Assembly (NCBI GenBank): GCA_963691705.1
Contig: OY829545.1
Coordinates: 30,491,475-30,555,474, forward strand
Direction: 5' to 3'
DNA from: Viola odorata
Taxonomy: Eukaryota; Streptophyta; Magnoliopsida; Malpighiales; Violaceae
Length of the DNA: 64,000 bases
Within the stretch, counting starts at the first letter, position 1; every line of letters begins with the position of its first letter. Below the pieces are notes generated by a model. It did not search any database and was not told where the DNA came from. It saw only the letters and a list, made by a program, of their open reading frames with translations. The translations under genes and the position numbers were made by a program. Of the stretch, positions 42,499 through 54,980 are shown piece by piece.

Positions 42499-44202
42499 CC
42501 TCCTTTACTTTAGTAGATTTCACTAGACGCTCCGGGAAAGGGAGCTCGAGTATATTGTGGATGTACTCTTGTGTAAACTCGGGTTGGTTCAGATCATTCC
42601 ATGGAGATCCTCTTGGGGAACGGATACGGTCTACCATCACATCTGGAATTTTTGGCTCTTTTTTCTTCTTCTTGGGCTTGAGCTCAGATTCTGGAGATTA
42701 TTCAACGTCGAGGGTAGTACATGCTGGGGGTAAAGCTAGACCACTTTGGATGGTCATGGCACATGCTTCGTGCTTCGGGTTTGCTTCGGTTTGCCTAGGA
42801 AGTCTACCTCTGTTTTTCAATTCTTTCATTTCCGCCATCATGATACTCATCTTCTTCTCAAGGTCATCAATCTTCTTTTGCTGTTCGGGGTCAGGAATAG
42901 GTGCTGCTGTGAAGGTCTGATCTTGAGGGGGTTCACGTTGATATTGATTGTAAGTCGGTCGAGGCTTGAAATGTTGCATGTTGAGAGGTGGAGGGTGGTT
43001 ACCATACGGATGTTGTTGTTGTCCACTAAGGCTGGATGACTGAGCATTGTGAACCCAACTAGGGTTCGGCTGTCTCCACCCTTGATTATAGTTCTGGCCA
43101 TACGGAGCCTGATTATAGTTACCCATAGCATTCACTTGGACTCTTGCAGCATTGACCGTAATTTCATCAGGAATGTAAGGACATGCGTATGTAGGATGAT
43201 CAGAAAAAATTGCATATTTGGCATACCTTGGCCTGGACAGGCTAGGCTGTGGACATATTCTAGAGCATGTCCGAGATAGCAGTCAGTTGATTTTGCATGG
43301 CCGCCACTTGGGCGCCTTGATCACTATTGTTGCTACCAGCTGGGGTAGCGTTCTTTACCATGAGCTCAATGGTAGCTTTGGAAGCAGCTAGAGTGAGAGC
43401 ACATATAGAACCACCACTAGCGGCATTCAGCAAGGCCTTGTCGTGTGCCCATAATCCTTCACAGAAATAATGGATGAGGGCATGCTCGGTCAGGTTGTGG
43501 GAAAGGCATAGCGCTTGCATCTTTTTGAAGCGTTCATAATACTGATCAAGATTTTTCGTATCCTTTTGAAGAATAGAAACCAATTGCTTGTGAGTAACCA
43601 TGGCCATGGACGCTGGGTAATACTTGTCCGTGAAGGCCTTTGACATCTCTGCCCAAGAATGAATGGATTTAGGAGGGAGATCATAGAACCAGTCGAGGGC
43701 ATCGTCCTTGAGGGACCACATGAACGCACGCAACTTAGCTTGCTCTATACTGACGTTGGTGGGCTTCATGCCTTCGCAAATAGAATGCAATTGTTGAAGG
43801 TGTCTATGAGGATTTTCCTTGGCGATACCACAGAAAATGGGGAGATGATGCATGAGCAACATCGGGCCAATCAATGCAACTGCTCAGTGTTTCAAGGGCT
43901 GCATTGAGATCTTTTATAGTCAGGTTGTTAGGGGATTTGGGCCCTCGAGGAGGTGGATCTTCCATGTTGGGTAAAACAGGGTTGACAAACTCAACGTTGT
44001 CGAGGTTTGGATGAAAGAAAGGGAATCCTTCAAGAAAGAGACGGTCGAGATTATCCAGATTGGAGATATTTTCGTCGAGGGCAGGATGAGGGATTCCTCT
44101 ATGATTAATAGTTGGTCCCCTAGCTTGCCTTCGAAGTCCTCTTTCTATTCTAGTAAGCTCGAGATCAAGTGGTAGTAGGTCTGGAGCAGATCTCCTGGTC
44201 AT
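42499..44202 (-). pseudogene. Athila-2 gag, frameshifted
   Basis: It begins MTRRSAPDLLPLDLELTRIE at 44202. Three frames cover it: 44202-43804, 43874-43260 and 43135-42499. Landmarks are IFCGIAKENPHRHLQQLHSI, EQAKLRAFMWSLKDDALDWF, SWAEMSKAFTDKYYP and LDQYYERFKKMQALC, then a Gln/Asn/Pro-rich region and the coiled-coil-like EQQKKIDDLEKKMSIMMAEM. The last residues before the break read LELPFPERLVK. With two or more shifts it is not functional. Confidence 0.78.
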
Positions 44203-44234
44203 CCAAATAAAAACAAGAAATCAGTACAAATCAG

Positions 44235-44252
44235 TCCTCGACAACGGCGCCA
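44235..44252 (-). other. Primer-binding site of Athila-2
   Basis: Minus-strand TGGCGCCGTTGTCGAGGA, five bases from the LTR end. It differs at three positions from the Athila-1 PBS. Confidence 0.8.
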
Positions 44253-44257
44253 AAATT

Positions 44258-45803
44258 TGACTCGCCGTCAAAACGGGTCAAAAATAATAATAAAACCTGA
44301 TGCCTAGACGTACAAACTAATTTGCGTATAATGGTAACAGGGTCGAACCACAGAGACTGAAGAATGAACCTTGCCCTAGATGTATAACAGAGAGAAATGA
44401 ACAAACAGTAACACAGAGGGGGGGGGGGGGGTGTTGTTGGTCAAACAAGTCAACCAAGAGATGTAGAGGTCTAGATAACTAAACAAGGAAAAAAATAATA
44501 AAATTAACAGAAATATCAATCATAAACAAAGTAAACAAGAGATTAAATAAGATAAAATCAGATTAGGGGAAATCTTAGCAAGGGGTTTTCCTGGGTTTCG
44601 TCGAGGGCTAGTCAGTCATCGATACAAAGATATTCAAATCTCAAGTCATAGACGTGCTAGAGGGGCCATGTTTACACGTAGACCCCCTACTTTTCTCGTA
44701 TGAGAAGTTGTCCCCCGTTTACACATATGAGACAACCTTGACGCTGCGCTGTCCTCCTAGGCACGAAGCGGGGAGGCAATACTCACAGCGCCTATGAAGA
44801 AAAGGAAAGACACGACTAGGGCTAGATGCCTCTAAGCTTGTCAGACTCGCGGCACTGCCTTAATCACTCACTTGCCCTAAACAGAACGAACCAAGCTAAT
44901 GACAATCCGTCTAGTGTCTACTCTATTCCAAGGCTTCGCGTTAGTTATAACCAAGGAAATTACAGAGATCTAAGAAGGTAAACTAGTAGGAGATCAAGCT
45001 CCTAATAAAACCATCTAGATCTAGCAATAAAAACGGCAAGCAAACAAATACAACAATGGGAAAATATGAAGAACGGTTTGGTCTCGTGACAACCTCTATG
45101 CAACCCTCAATAAACCCTTGCTAAATGGATGAACTTAGCCACTCATAATAGTAAATAGCAAAACAGATTTAATGTAAAACATAAAAGGAAAGAACACAAA
45201 GTAAAAGAAAATGCAATATCAATAAATACCGGCTGGAGCTAAAGCTCTGGTTTGAAGAGTATTGCCGGCGACAACTACAAGGAAATAGGAGTGAAAAATC
45301 TCGAGGAAACTAAAGAGGAAGGTGAGCGGCTGCTCCCAAAATGATTCTCTGATGTAATAATGGAAGAAGTTCTAAAAAATCCTAAATGTCATGTTTATAA
45401 ACCCTCAAGGACTCACTAGAAGACAAATGATAGCTAAGAGAGGGTACACAAGAGTGTGTGCCCTAAAGGAATATTCCTAGGAAAGCCAAAATAGAATCTG
45501 GAGGAATCCCGCATTATTCTAGAAATATCTGCACATGCGGCAACGAGCTCGGGCTAAATATGGCTCCAGATGGCTTCAATGCGGGTCTAGGGCTGGATAG
45601 CATGGCTCACATCTAGGCCTCGACACTGGTCTTGACGCTTCACGATCCTCAACAAAACTCCATTAAAAAGGGCTTTTTCAGCATATTTTCCTCTTTGGAC
45701 CCGGATCTGCAAAAAGTATGAATTCAAAGGAGAATTGGCAGCATCACGCCCAATATAAGTCTATAAATTATGAGGAAAACATACATAAAAACACACACTA
45801 TCA
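44258..45803 (-). repeat. 5' LTR of Athila-2
   Basis: 1,546 bp from TGATAGTGTGTG to GCGAGTCA on the minus strand. It holds a run of about 14 G on the plus strand (44418-44431) and the GGTCGAACCACAGAGACTGA block also found in the LTR at 48918-50522. Both LTRs start TGATAG. Confidence 0.75.
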
Positions 45804-47030
45804 ATTTTCAAGAAAAATACATGAGGCTCTACCAAAGAAGAATCAATGAACTCAATTGCAAAATCCCTAAAGAGATATGACCAATAATGGAAGAAGATGC
45901 ACCATGGGAATTCATACCACCTGAATACGCAAGGATGTAGCAAGACGACTTCAAGAAGTATTACCACTCAAAAGGACTCAAGCTTGAATCTATGACAACA
46001 CCACCTTAGTAGATAGATAAGAAAAATCAGATGGAATTCGCATCCACTCAGCAAGCTAGTCAAGGAGGTGGATACATGTCATCACCAACTCAGCAAGATA
46101 CTCAAGGATTATCAGATGTAGATGACAACCCAACTTATGTTTATCTAAATCTTGGAGATAACCTAGAGGATCCTTATCTACAATATCTAGCTGAAGGAAG
46201 AGATACGTTTGCCTCCAACTCTACCAATAAATAGACTATAACAACAACTACTTTAGCTAAAGGAATTTCATAAGCAAGTACTTCTAGCAGAAATAGCTTC
46301 ACTTCCAGACTGCACTTTCTAGAATCTTGGGATTTTGATTTTAATGTATTTATATGGAAGATTGAAGTTTTATGATCAATTGAGTAGATTAGGACAATTC
46401 TCTTGAAGTAGATTTATCAAAAGAAATCATCTAGTATTGGTAGTAAAGTTATAAACTGTAGTTTCTTGTGGTAGTAAAGATTAGAGGCACTTTGGCATTC
46501 CACTTATCTGTTGAATCTTAACTCAGACATGCTTTTGTATTATGGCATCTCTCACTAATTAAAGTGCAGTCATTCTCTTTTGCTCTCTCACTTTGGTTCT
46601 GCTCCCTGATTAGGTTTGATTCATCTTTAATGTAATCCTATGAGAGAATTCAACATTTATTAATTTGATTTTCAATTTTGATTAAGCAATAAGCCTCTGA
46701 ATTGATGCCATATGTTCTACTCGTGTTATATAGCAGAACAACTTACCATGTCATTTGATGTTGTCGACGATGTTTATTTACTGTAATGATTTTTCTAATT
46801 GAATCTTATAATCCTATATTTGGACTAACATGAATTTAGGAGTATGAAATTCAATTTATAAGCTTAAATGTTAGTCTTAAGAATGATGACAGTAGACAAT
46901 GGCATAGAATTAATTTTTTATTAGTTGTTGTGAGTTGCTATGATTGAATGTAGTTTGTTAATTTTGCATCATTTTATACCTTTATTTGTTAATTAATTCT
47001 ACTACTCATGCTACTTAGATATATCGAGAT
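45804..47030 (+). other. Unassigned stretch with an acidic ORF
   Basis: A 67-codon frame at 46031-46234 (MEFASTQQASQGGGYMSSPT) is Gln/Ser-rich then acidic. The same frame, with several stops, extends upstream to about 45840 through APWEFIPPEYARM. It may be the end of a decayed viral or retroelement polyprotein or the N-terminus of the hAT transposase pseudogene that follows. The part 46235-47030 is AT-rich and empty. Confidence 0.3.
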
Positions 47031-48606
47031 GGTGTCAAGTGAAACAAACTCTACAGCAGTAGCACAAACAAACTCAACGATAACGGTAGTAGTGAGAAGC
47101 TCTACAAGGATAAATTCTAGAACGAGAGCACGAGCAACACCAATAGTGTTGGCTACACCACCTCTAACATAGACCATCTTAGAGGATGATTATTATCTTG
47201 AAGATGGATACACATAATATGACGTAGGCAACAAGAAGCGAAAAAGAAAAACTTCAAAGGTGTGGGACTATATGGAAGAAATACTTCAAGACAGTGTTGC
47301 AATGGAGGGATATGATCATTGCAAGACAGTGATGACCTGTGGGAATGATAGTAATCATTTAAGGTGTCACTTAGAAATGTGCTGATAAATAAAGAGAAGA
47401 TAGTAGGCAACAACAAATTATGATTGAAAGAAATGGGCCAAATGCTTTTGTGGTAACAACTTATTAAGCGTGATCCAGTTGCAATTCGATGGGCAGTCAT
47501 CATGTTCATCGTATGTACCAAGCAGCCTTTTACAACAATTCAAATCTCATATTCAGGTCTCTTATTAAGTTAAACAATCCTAGTTTCAAGCATATGCATA
47601 CGCACACTACTAGGAATGAAATGTTTGCTCTTTATGTGAAGGAAAGAGAACTTGTCAAGGCTGAGTTAATTAGTACTAGTGGTAGAATATGTTTGACAAC
47701 AAACAATTGGAAGGCAGAGCATAAGAATGAGGAATATATATGCATTAGTGTTTATTGGGTAGATGATAATTGGAGATTGCAGAAAAAAAGATAATTCGAT
47801 TTAGGGCTTTAACACTTCCCCCCCATATAAATGGTTTATGTGTATCTGATGAGTTGAGTCTAAGTATGCAATAATGGAACATTGAAAACAAGCTCCTTAC
47901 CCTTACTCTTGATAATGCAACTTACAATGATTCTATGATTGCTACTCTTAAAAGTCGCCTTAATTAAAAAATGCATTGTTGGGTGGTGATAAATTCTTTC
48001 ATGTTCGCTATTGTGCACACATTTTAAACCTTATTGTGCAATCTAGTATAAGTCTAGTTGATAAAGAGATTTAAAATATTTGTGGGGCAATCAAGTTTGT
48101 TAAGAAATTTGTTGATAGGGAGAAAAAGTTTCTTGATATTACTGCCAAGACTTTTTGGTTTGCTAACTTCTAAGAAGTTGTGTATAGATGTCACTATTAG
48201 GTGGAATTCTACCAATTTAATGCTTGGGCATGCTCTTTACTTCAAATGTGTCTTTCAATATTGGGCTGAAAAGGATAGAAATTGTAAGTTTAAGCTCACT
48301 AATGAAGAATAGGTAGGTTGCATTGGTTTTTGAAATTATTTTATGATGTGACTATCATGTTTTCGGGTACCAAGTATCTAACATCTAGAGTTCAAATACG
48401 TTTGTTGGAGCTTAAAAGATGCCCAATAGTTTTCTTGTATGATATGGTTGATGAAATGCTAAAAAAATTTAACAAGTATTGAGAGGATTATAGCTTGATT
48501 TTGTCTTGTGCTGTAATTTTTTACCCTCATTACAAAGTTCATTGTGTGAAGTTCTTTTATCAAAAAATTTATGGTGAGAGGGTAGCCAAAGAAAAAGTTA
48601 AGGGGT
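47031..48606 (+). pseudogene. hAT (Ac-like, RICESLEEPER-type) transposase pseudogene
   Basis: Pieces appear in the expected order on the plus strand. A BED zinc-finger remnant is at about 47230-47385 (KTSKVWDYMEEI, HLRCHLEMC). The first catalytic-core piece is at 47489-47794 (ICLTTNNWKAEHKNEEYICI, YWVDDNWRLQK). Then come LTLDNATYNDSMI-like sequence at about 47890, KFFHVRYCAHILNLI-like sequence at about 47990, and 48058-48312 (SKKLCIDVTIRWNST, LMLGHALYF). A last piece runs to about 48600 (KKFNKYWEDYSLI-like with a stop). Stops and shifts occur in every part and the C-terminal dimerisation domain is missing. Confidence 0.75.
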
Positions 48607-48917
48607 AACAACTTTTTAGCCCCCTATACTAACCGCGAATAACAAAGACCTCCAGTGGAAAAAAAACGCACAATTTACCTCCCATTGAACTACATTTTGC
48701 GCGCAAGTAGTCTTTTCCGTCCATTTTACTAACAGGTCCACTAATTATGACCCATAACAGTCGATCACACATTACTTTCTCGATAAATAATTAAAATAAA
48801 AATTGCAAATTAATTATTTCATTCTGAGAAAATAGTTATTATTCCTTGCCACCATCACTATTCCTTCTCCCCCATTTCTTCATCACTACCCGTTAACCCA
48901 TATTATTATTATTAGAT
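48607..48917. other. Short unassigned stretch
   Basis: About 310 bp with no ORF. It contains AACTTTTTAGCCCCCTATAC at the start, in the style of a transposon end, but no partner was found. It adjoins the terminus of Athila-3. Confidence 0.4.
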
Positions 48918-50522
48918 TGATCGTCACTCAAATGTATTAAATATTTTCCTGATGCCTAAATGCATAAATAAATGTGTATAGGACATGACAGGGTCGAACC
49001 ACAGAGATTGAAGGAATAAAACGTTAATAAAGATGTATGACAAGGGACAAATACAACAGAATACAGTCAAGAAACACCGGGGGAAGTTTTTATCGATTAA
49101 TGAATTAATCGACGCAGATATGGAAGCTAACAAAATAGATAAGTAAATAAATGTAAATCGCAATCATAAAAGTAACATGCATTCGGGGGCTCGAAAGTGA
49201 AACAACAATCAAGGGCAAGATAACAAAAGACACTCGAGGGCACAAAAAGCAACAAGAGAGATATAAATCAGAGGGAAAGAGATCGTAGCAAAAGGTGTTC
49301 TCGGGTTGCGTTCTAGGTCAGTTAATCATGGGCACGAAAATATTCCAAACTCAAGCACATACCTGCTATAGGAGTCATATTTCCACGTAGACTCCTTACT
49401 CACCTTCGTAGGTAGAAGCCACCCCCCGTTTCCATATATGGGGTGGCCTTGACGTTTCGTCGTCCTCCTAGGCACAAATACGGGGAGGCACTACTCAAAA
49501 TGCCCATGATGTGGAGGCAAGACAGATCTAGGGCGTGACATCTCAGTTTGTCAAGCTCGCATCACATAACCTAAACAATCAAATACCCCTAGACGAAAGA
49601 CCTCTCGTGATGTCTACACTAGGTGTCTACTTTATCTCAAGGATTCGCGTCGGTTATAACCAAGAGAATGACAATACTCATGCAGAAATATCCACAGTTG
49701 ATCAAGCCCTCAACAGTTCTAAATAAGCAAGGCTTAAAATGATAAATGATTGAATATGACAAGAGAATATATTAAGCACATTTTAGGCCTCCTAACTAAC
49801 CCTTGCAACCCTCGCAACACCCTTCACTAAGAAGGTAGTATTTAGCTACTCATAACAAGGTACGAACAGTAGATAATAAATATCATGCAAGAAAGAGTAA
49901 AGAAATGGATTAGAGGAAACCGGTAAATGATTTAATAAATCAAAGGAGAATAGCTTCTCCCTTTTACAAAACTGGCGGCTGCTCCAAGATTCAAGAGAAT
50001 AATATCCCTAGAAATTAGGGTAAAAGAAAGAGTGATGTTTTTAGTGTCTTGAGTCAGCCTCCTTTACAAAAACCCTAAAGCTAGGCTTATATAGGCTAGA
50101 ACTAGCTAGGGGATAAAAATACAGCTAAGGGAGAGAGGGTGTCAGCGCTTAGAAGGACGGCAGCACATAGAGGGACCGCGTCCTTAGCAGAGGATATTAT
50201 GGAATCTTCTGGAAGCGTCTGACACATTCTAGAAGCGCGTGGGATTCCTTCCTTTGGCTCTTGATCTCTGATCTGACACAGGGAAGTCAAGGGCATGAGA
50301 CTGCTCACTGGTCCGGTTAGCGTCGCGGGCTCGATGACCTCTGCGCTTCTAGACCTCCATCTTCAAAACTTTAGAAATCCTTCCAAATATGCTCTTTTTT
50401 GCTCTTTTCTCCCTTTAGGCATTGATTTGCAAAAAGATGGGAAAAAGGGCAAATCAGAAGTATCTTGCCCTTGAAAAGGCTAGAAATAAGATAGAAAAAC
50501 CTACAATAAAGAAGTGCTATCA
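48918..50522 (-). repeat. 3' LTR of Athila-3, minus strand
   Basis: About 1.6 kb from TGATAGCACTTC (50522) to near GACGATCA (48918) on the minus strand. It shares GGTCGAACCACAGAGA with the Athila-2 LTR. The sequence just upstream in element direction (GTGTGGGGATT, 50533-50523) is a polypurine-like tract, so this is a 3' LTR. Confidence 0.7.
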
Positions 50523-51745
50523 AATCCCCACACTGCCCATTGCTCGCCCTCGAGCAATCACAAAACTGAAAACTACCTCTAGTAATAGACAACACAGCAA
50601 CCACACACAAACACAAACCGGCACCAAGCTAGACTTCGCACAAAACCCATTCTCACCTAGGAGGCACTTGCATCAAACCAGAGGGGTAAAGACCCCAAAG
50701 ATCAAACTTTCCCAAATCAAGCCCTTAATCAGCAGTCCTTACCAGATACGTGTTTACACTCACTCTCGCATGGAAGGCTAAGTGTTTACGCTCAAAACTA
50801 AATGCACATAACACAGCACAAAGTCAAACTTGCATATCAATCCGAGTATTGTAGAACACACGCATGGGCAATCAACAATCGGAAAAATAACGCATCGGCA
50901 AAAAGAAAGAAAATGGATGGAATGAGCTAGAAATATGGAAGAGAGAAGCAGGAGATGAACAGAAGAGAAATGAGGGGAGAAAAGAAGGAAAGAAAAGAAA
51001 GGACCAGTTAGAACCTGGTTGGATTCCTTGGCTTAGAAAAAGGCGAAGTGGCAAGGCAGCTTTCATCGAGGGCACAATGATGATTCTGGGGCTAGACAGA
51101 GGTCTTCTTTTCGGGGGCAGGAAAATCTTCTTCCTGAGGCTTCGGATGCGGATACTCTTTTTGTTCGCTTAATGCCCCCCTCCTTTTATTTTGAAATTTA
51201 AATGCCTCTTTTTTTTTTTTTTTTTTTTTTTAGAGGAGAGACCGGGAGGGGGCACGAACCAATTACAAAACCTTCTGGGGCGTGAAACTTTTAATTTTTC
51301 ATTCAACGCTTGCCCTTGATCTGCTTCCAGCATCAATGGTAACTTCTTTGGCTTCCCCACACTTGAAACTTTTTGGGGGCTCGATTTCTTTGGATGATCT
51401 AGGGCTCGAAACATTTTTGAGCTTTTTCTAGCCCTAGATCTTTGCTTTCTGTTTTCTGCTTTGAAGTCTTTTATTTTCTTCTGCTTCCCCACACTTGAAC
51501 TTGTTTGCGCGGGCTTTAGGTGTCTAGCCCTCGACGTCACCCTCAACGATCGCTACCTCACCTGCCAAGGAAAAAGATCAAGAAAAGACGAATGTTCAGG
51601 AAAGAATATGAAAAGAAGGGGAATGTCGGGGGCATGAAAAGAGAAGAGAGAGAGAGGGAGGGGGAAGAAGAGAAAGAAAAAGACATTGATGTGAAGTTTT
51701 CTGTCAAATTGATGCTTTCCCATGTCTAATAGTGCCTAGGGATAT
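50523..51745 (-). mobile_element. 3' internal region of Athila-3, interrupted by element B
   Basis: Non-coding on the whole, with the AAGTGTGGGGAAGC motif repeated on the minus strand (about 51350 and 51490) and a GATTGCTCGAGGGCGAGCAA block next to the polypurine tract, typical of the zone before Athila 3' LTRs. A 125-codon minus-strand frame (51546-51169) is Lys/Arg-rich and includes a poly-Lys run from a T tract; it is unlikely to be a gene. Confidence 0.6.
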
Positions 51746-52585
51746 TGTTGATACCCGAATTTTGACGCCATTTTTACTTAATTTTAGCATTTCTGTTATT
51801 TAGTTAATTTATTGTCATTTTTAGTTAATTTACTGTCGCTAGCATTTCTAAATTTTTCCATTGCATTTTAGCATCGTCAGCTTTCGAAATTGCGTTTTTA
51901 ATTTTTCGTCGCGTATTTTCATCATCATTATCATTATTATTTTCAGCCTTAAAAATAACCTTTTTAACTATCAGGCAGTCGTTTCCTAGTTTTTTCTTCG
52001 TCTTAGGTCATCTCATGATTTTTAGGATTTTTAATATTTTAGCGCATTTTTTAGTATTTTTATTTTTTTCATTCGAGCTTTTATTGGACCCGAGTAAGTC
52101 CGCTCGGACAATAGCTTGAATTTGAAATGTTTTCCATCAACTAGTTGCTAGCTTTTTTTCCGTTCACAACGGTCTACAGCGTTTCATGTAATTTTCGGCG
52201 TAACGTCATTATTTTTCGTCCGAACGTTTCACGTTTTTGAACGAGAAAGTAAACACGTTAAACGAAAAATTCTCGTCATTCGCTGTAGACGGGTAAACTC
52301 ATCATGTTTTTCTTTATAACGTAGTTTCTTTCGTTCGAGTTTCTCGCTAGTTTCGTCGTACTAATAGTTCGAACCAATTATTTAAACATTAAGCATTTTT
52401 TACTCACTTTGATCACAACCGTTTGATCAACATACTTTGACTCAAAGTATGCAAGATCAACGGCTCATTCTCTCCTTTCTTCCCAGCCACAAAACCCAAA
52501 CTTGCTCACCACACCAGCACTGCTCCTTTCTACTCGCCGACGCCCACGCGTACCCAATTCACCACACAATCATCTGAGCCCTTGC

Positions 52586-52595
52586 CTATAAATAG
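52586..52595 (+). promoter_or_regulatory. TATA box of the element B LTR
   Basis: CTATAAATAG in the context TTGCCTATAAATAGCC; repeated in the 3' LTR at 62793-62802. Confidence 0.7.
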
Positions 52596-53394
52596 CCTTG
52601 CTTTTCACCCTTAAAGGGGGGGAGGAAAAAACGAAAAAGGCACTCATCTGCTCCTTCCAAAACAGTAAGCAAGGCACCATTTTCTCTTTGATTTTTCTTG
52701 CTTTCATTTGTCAATTGTTTACTTGTTTTAATGCCATAAATTGCTGCTCAATCTCTAGATAAATCGCCTGCCTTCAATTTGCTAATTCGCTTGCGTATTT
52801 TAGAGGAATAAATTGCTCATTTTTGTATATAAAATGCAAGCTTTTCCTTCATTAATTTACTTGGTATTTGCCTACTATTTTCGTTGGGTTTTATCACCGT
52901 GGGGTAGAGGGAACTTCTAGGTTGTTTTTAGGTTGAACCCCGCCGGTTTTAGTGGGCTGGTTCTTCCTTGGACGCCGGCCATGGTGGCCGGCGCAAGGAA
53001 GAAGAAGAACAGCGTGGCTGCTGTTCTTATGGGAAGAAGAAAGGTGACGGCCAAGCCCGTCCCTTTCTTTTTAAAGGCAGATGGGCCTTGGCTTAAGCCA
53101 AGCCCATTTGCTCCCCTTTTTCATTTTCATTTAAAATTTCAGCATGCACATGGGCCCAGCCCATTAAAATTTCGCCAATTGTTCGAGTCTCTTTTATTTT
53201 CGTGTTTATTTAATTAATAGCTCGTATGTCAAATTTAATTAATAGCTCATATGCAATATTTAATTTACGTCGTATGCCATGTTTAATTAATTATTTATTT
53301 ACTTGGCTAAATTTAAATGCCTATCTATTTGCTTTACTTTTATTTATCATTTCAATTATCCTCGAACAATTACTAACATCGATTTCGTAGGCAC

Positions 53395-53910
53395 CAAAAA
53401 TTATCAAATCTTTAATTTTTCGCACACATCAAATCATCATTTAAATTTTTTGCACACATCGAATCATCATTTGAATTTCTTGCAAATCAAACTATCAGCA
53501 TTTAAATTCTCGTATGTATCAAATCAGTATTTAAATTCTCGTATGTATCAAGTCATCATTTAATTTTCGTATGCGTCAAATAAATCATTTCTCGCATGCA
53601 ATCATGTCATCATTTAAATCTCGTATGCGTCAAATCCATCATTTCTCGCATGCAATCAACTGTCATCATTTAATTTTCGTATGCGTCAAATCAATCATTT
53701 CTCGCATGCAATCAACTCAGCATTTAAATTTCGTATGCGTCAAATCCATCATTTCTCGCATGCAATCAACTCTCATCCCTTAATTTCCTGCACCTATCAA
53801 CTCAGCATTTAAACTTTCATATGCGTTAAATCCATCATTTCTCGCATACGTCAAACAAGCATTTAAATTTTCGACGAATATCCACTGGCATTTAAATTCT
53901 CGCATTCATT
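53395..53910 (+). repeat. 54-56 bp tandem repeats in the LTR of element B
   Basis: Units such as CGTATGCGTCAAATCCATCA followed by TTTCTCGCATGCAATCAACT recur at 53568, 53622, 53678 and 53732. Shorter related CATCATTTAAATTT units lie before them. Repeated in the 3' LTR from about 63600 to the window end. Confidence 0.88.
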
Positions 53911-54776
53911 AAATTGTTTATTTATTTTTCGAGCTATCACTAACATTCTCATTTTGTAGGTTTAAAATTTAAGCTTCGCTTGAAAGTACGTCTTTCGTTC
54001 CCTTTTATTTATTTCAACGCTTTTTCGTAAATATCAATCGTACGCATGATATATAGAATTACTAGAACTAAAATCAACCCCCATGAACAACGTGTTTAAA
54101 GAGTTGCTTAAAATACCATGCTCATGTAATTTTTAATTCTCGCATATATTGACTGCATGTACATGGGGACTTTCGATCCCACACTAGTTTTTCCACTTCA
54201 AAATCTATCATTTAAATATTATACTCTGGTAGCAATCAATCTAATCATGCATGGCCCGATGATGAAATAAGAGGGCGCTCATTCAGTCTTACGAAAAATT
54301 CAGTCCCATCACGTCGCAGTCAGGAATAATCAATCAATCTCGATAAACGGTAACCCCGTCAGAAAGATTTTTTAATTATTCCTGAACGGTCACGATCATA
54401 GAAAAGACTAAAGTGACGATTCCTCTGAGGGTCCCCTTTTTCAAAACGCATTTTATCAAACACCTTTTTAAACACCTCTCTCATCAACCGGTAACCATTT
54501 TCGGATGTGACTCGGGTGCCTAACACCTTCCCGAGACCATAATACGACCCCGAACCTTTGTCTGGGGTCCAGACCCTTTTTTTTTGTGCCTTTAGTTTTT
54601 TACTTATTATATTTCTTATGCCATGACGATTAAGGTTCCCTAAACCTAGCAACCAAATTAGGGTGGCGACTTCATTGCATGTTGCGAGGCGTCTGTTTAC
54701 GCCGAGCATTGTAAGGTCCCAAATTTCGTTGCACACTCGCAAATGACTCTTTTGTTAATTTTCGGGGCGCGACAGT

Positions 54777-54794
54777 TGGCGACTTCACTGGGGA
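54777..54794 (+). other. Primer-binding site of element B
   Basis: TGGCGACTTCACTGGGGA, identical to that of element A; it begins after two bases (GT) instead of three. Confidence 0.82.
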
Positions 54795-54980
54795 CTTTAG
54801 GGTCAGAGCCGGTTTTATCTTTTTAGAGAGGTGTTTTATTTGTTTATTTATTTATTTGCTTTGATCAATTGCTGGTCTGTTCATTTATTTGCTTTATCAA
54901 TTGTCATATACATTTCATAGCGCCCTACACCCAGGGGACAATTACCAAATTAGGAGGGTAGTAGTGACGCCCTAGGACAC

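Larger units (their letters stand above)
42499..45803 (-). mobile_element. Athila-2: truncated Athila-type retrotransposon, minus strand
   Basis: 5' LTR 45803-44258, PBS 44252-44235, gag from 44202 to 42499, then cut by LTR C. Same family signature as Athila-1 but clearly a different copy. Confidence 0.82.
51746..54774 (+). repeat. 5' LTR of element B
   Basis: 3,029 bp, TGTTGATACCCG...GCGCGACA. The first 600 bp and last 820 bp match the LTR of A; the middle (about 52330-53960) is different and longer. The middle has a TATA box (52586-52595), a 9-bp perfect hairpin (52973-52993, CGCCGGCCA/TGGCCGGCG), and tandem repeats. The inverted repeat with arms GTCTACAGCG/CGCTGTAGAC is kept. Confidence 0.92.

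Noticed and set aside
51169..51546. Lys/Arg-rich minus-strand frame near the Athila-3 polypurine tract
   Set aside because: It includes a poly-Lys run encoded by a homopolymer and short repeats containing AAGTGTGGGGAAGC; considered as an Athila env-like ORF but no membrane segment or motif supports it.
52933..53217. 94-codon frame in the LTR of element B (MNPAGFSGLVLPW)
   Set aside because: It overlaps the hairpin and is repeated only by LTR identity; it is broken by an indel in the 3' LTR.
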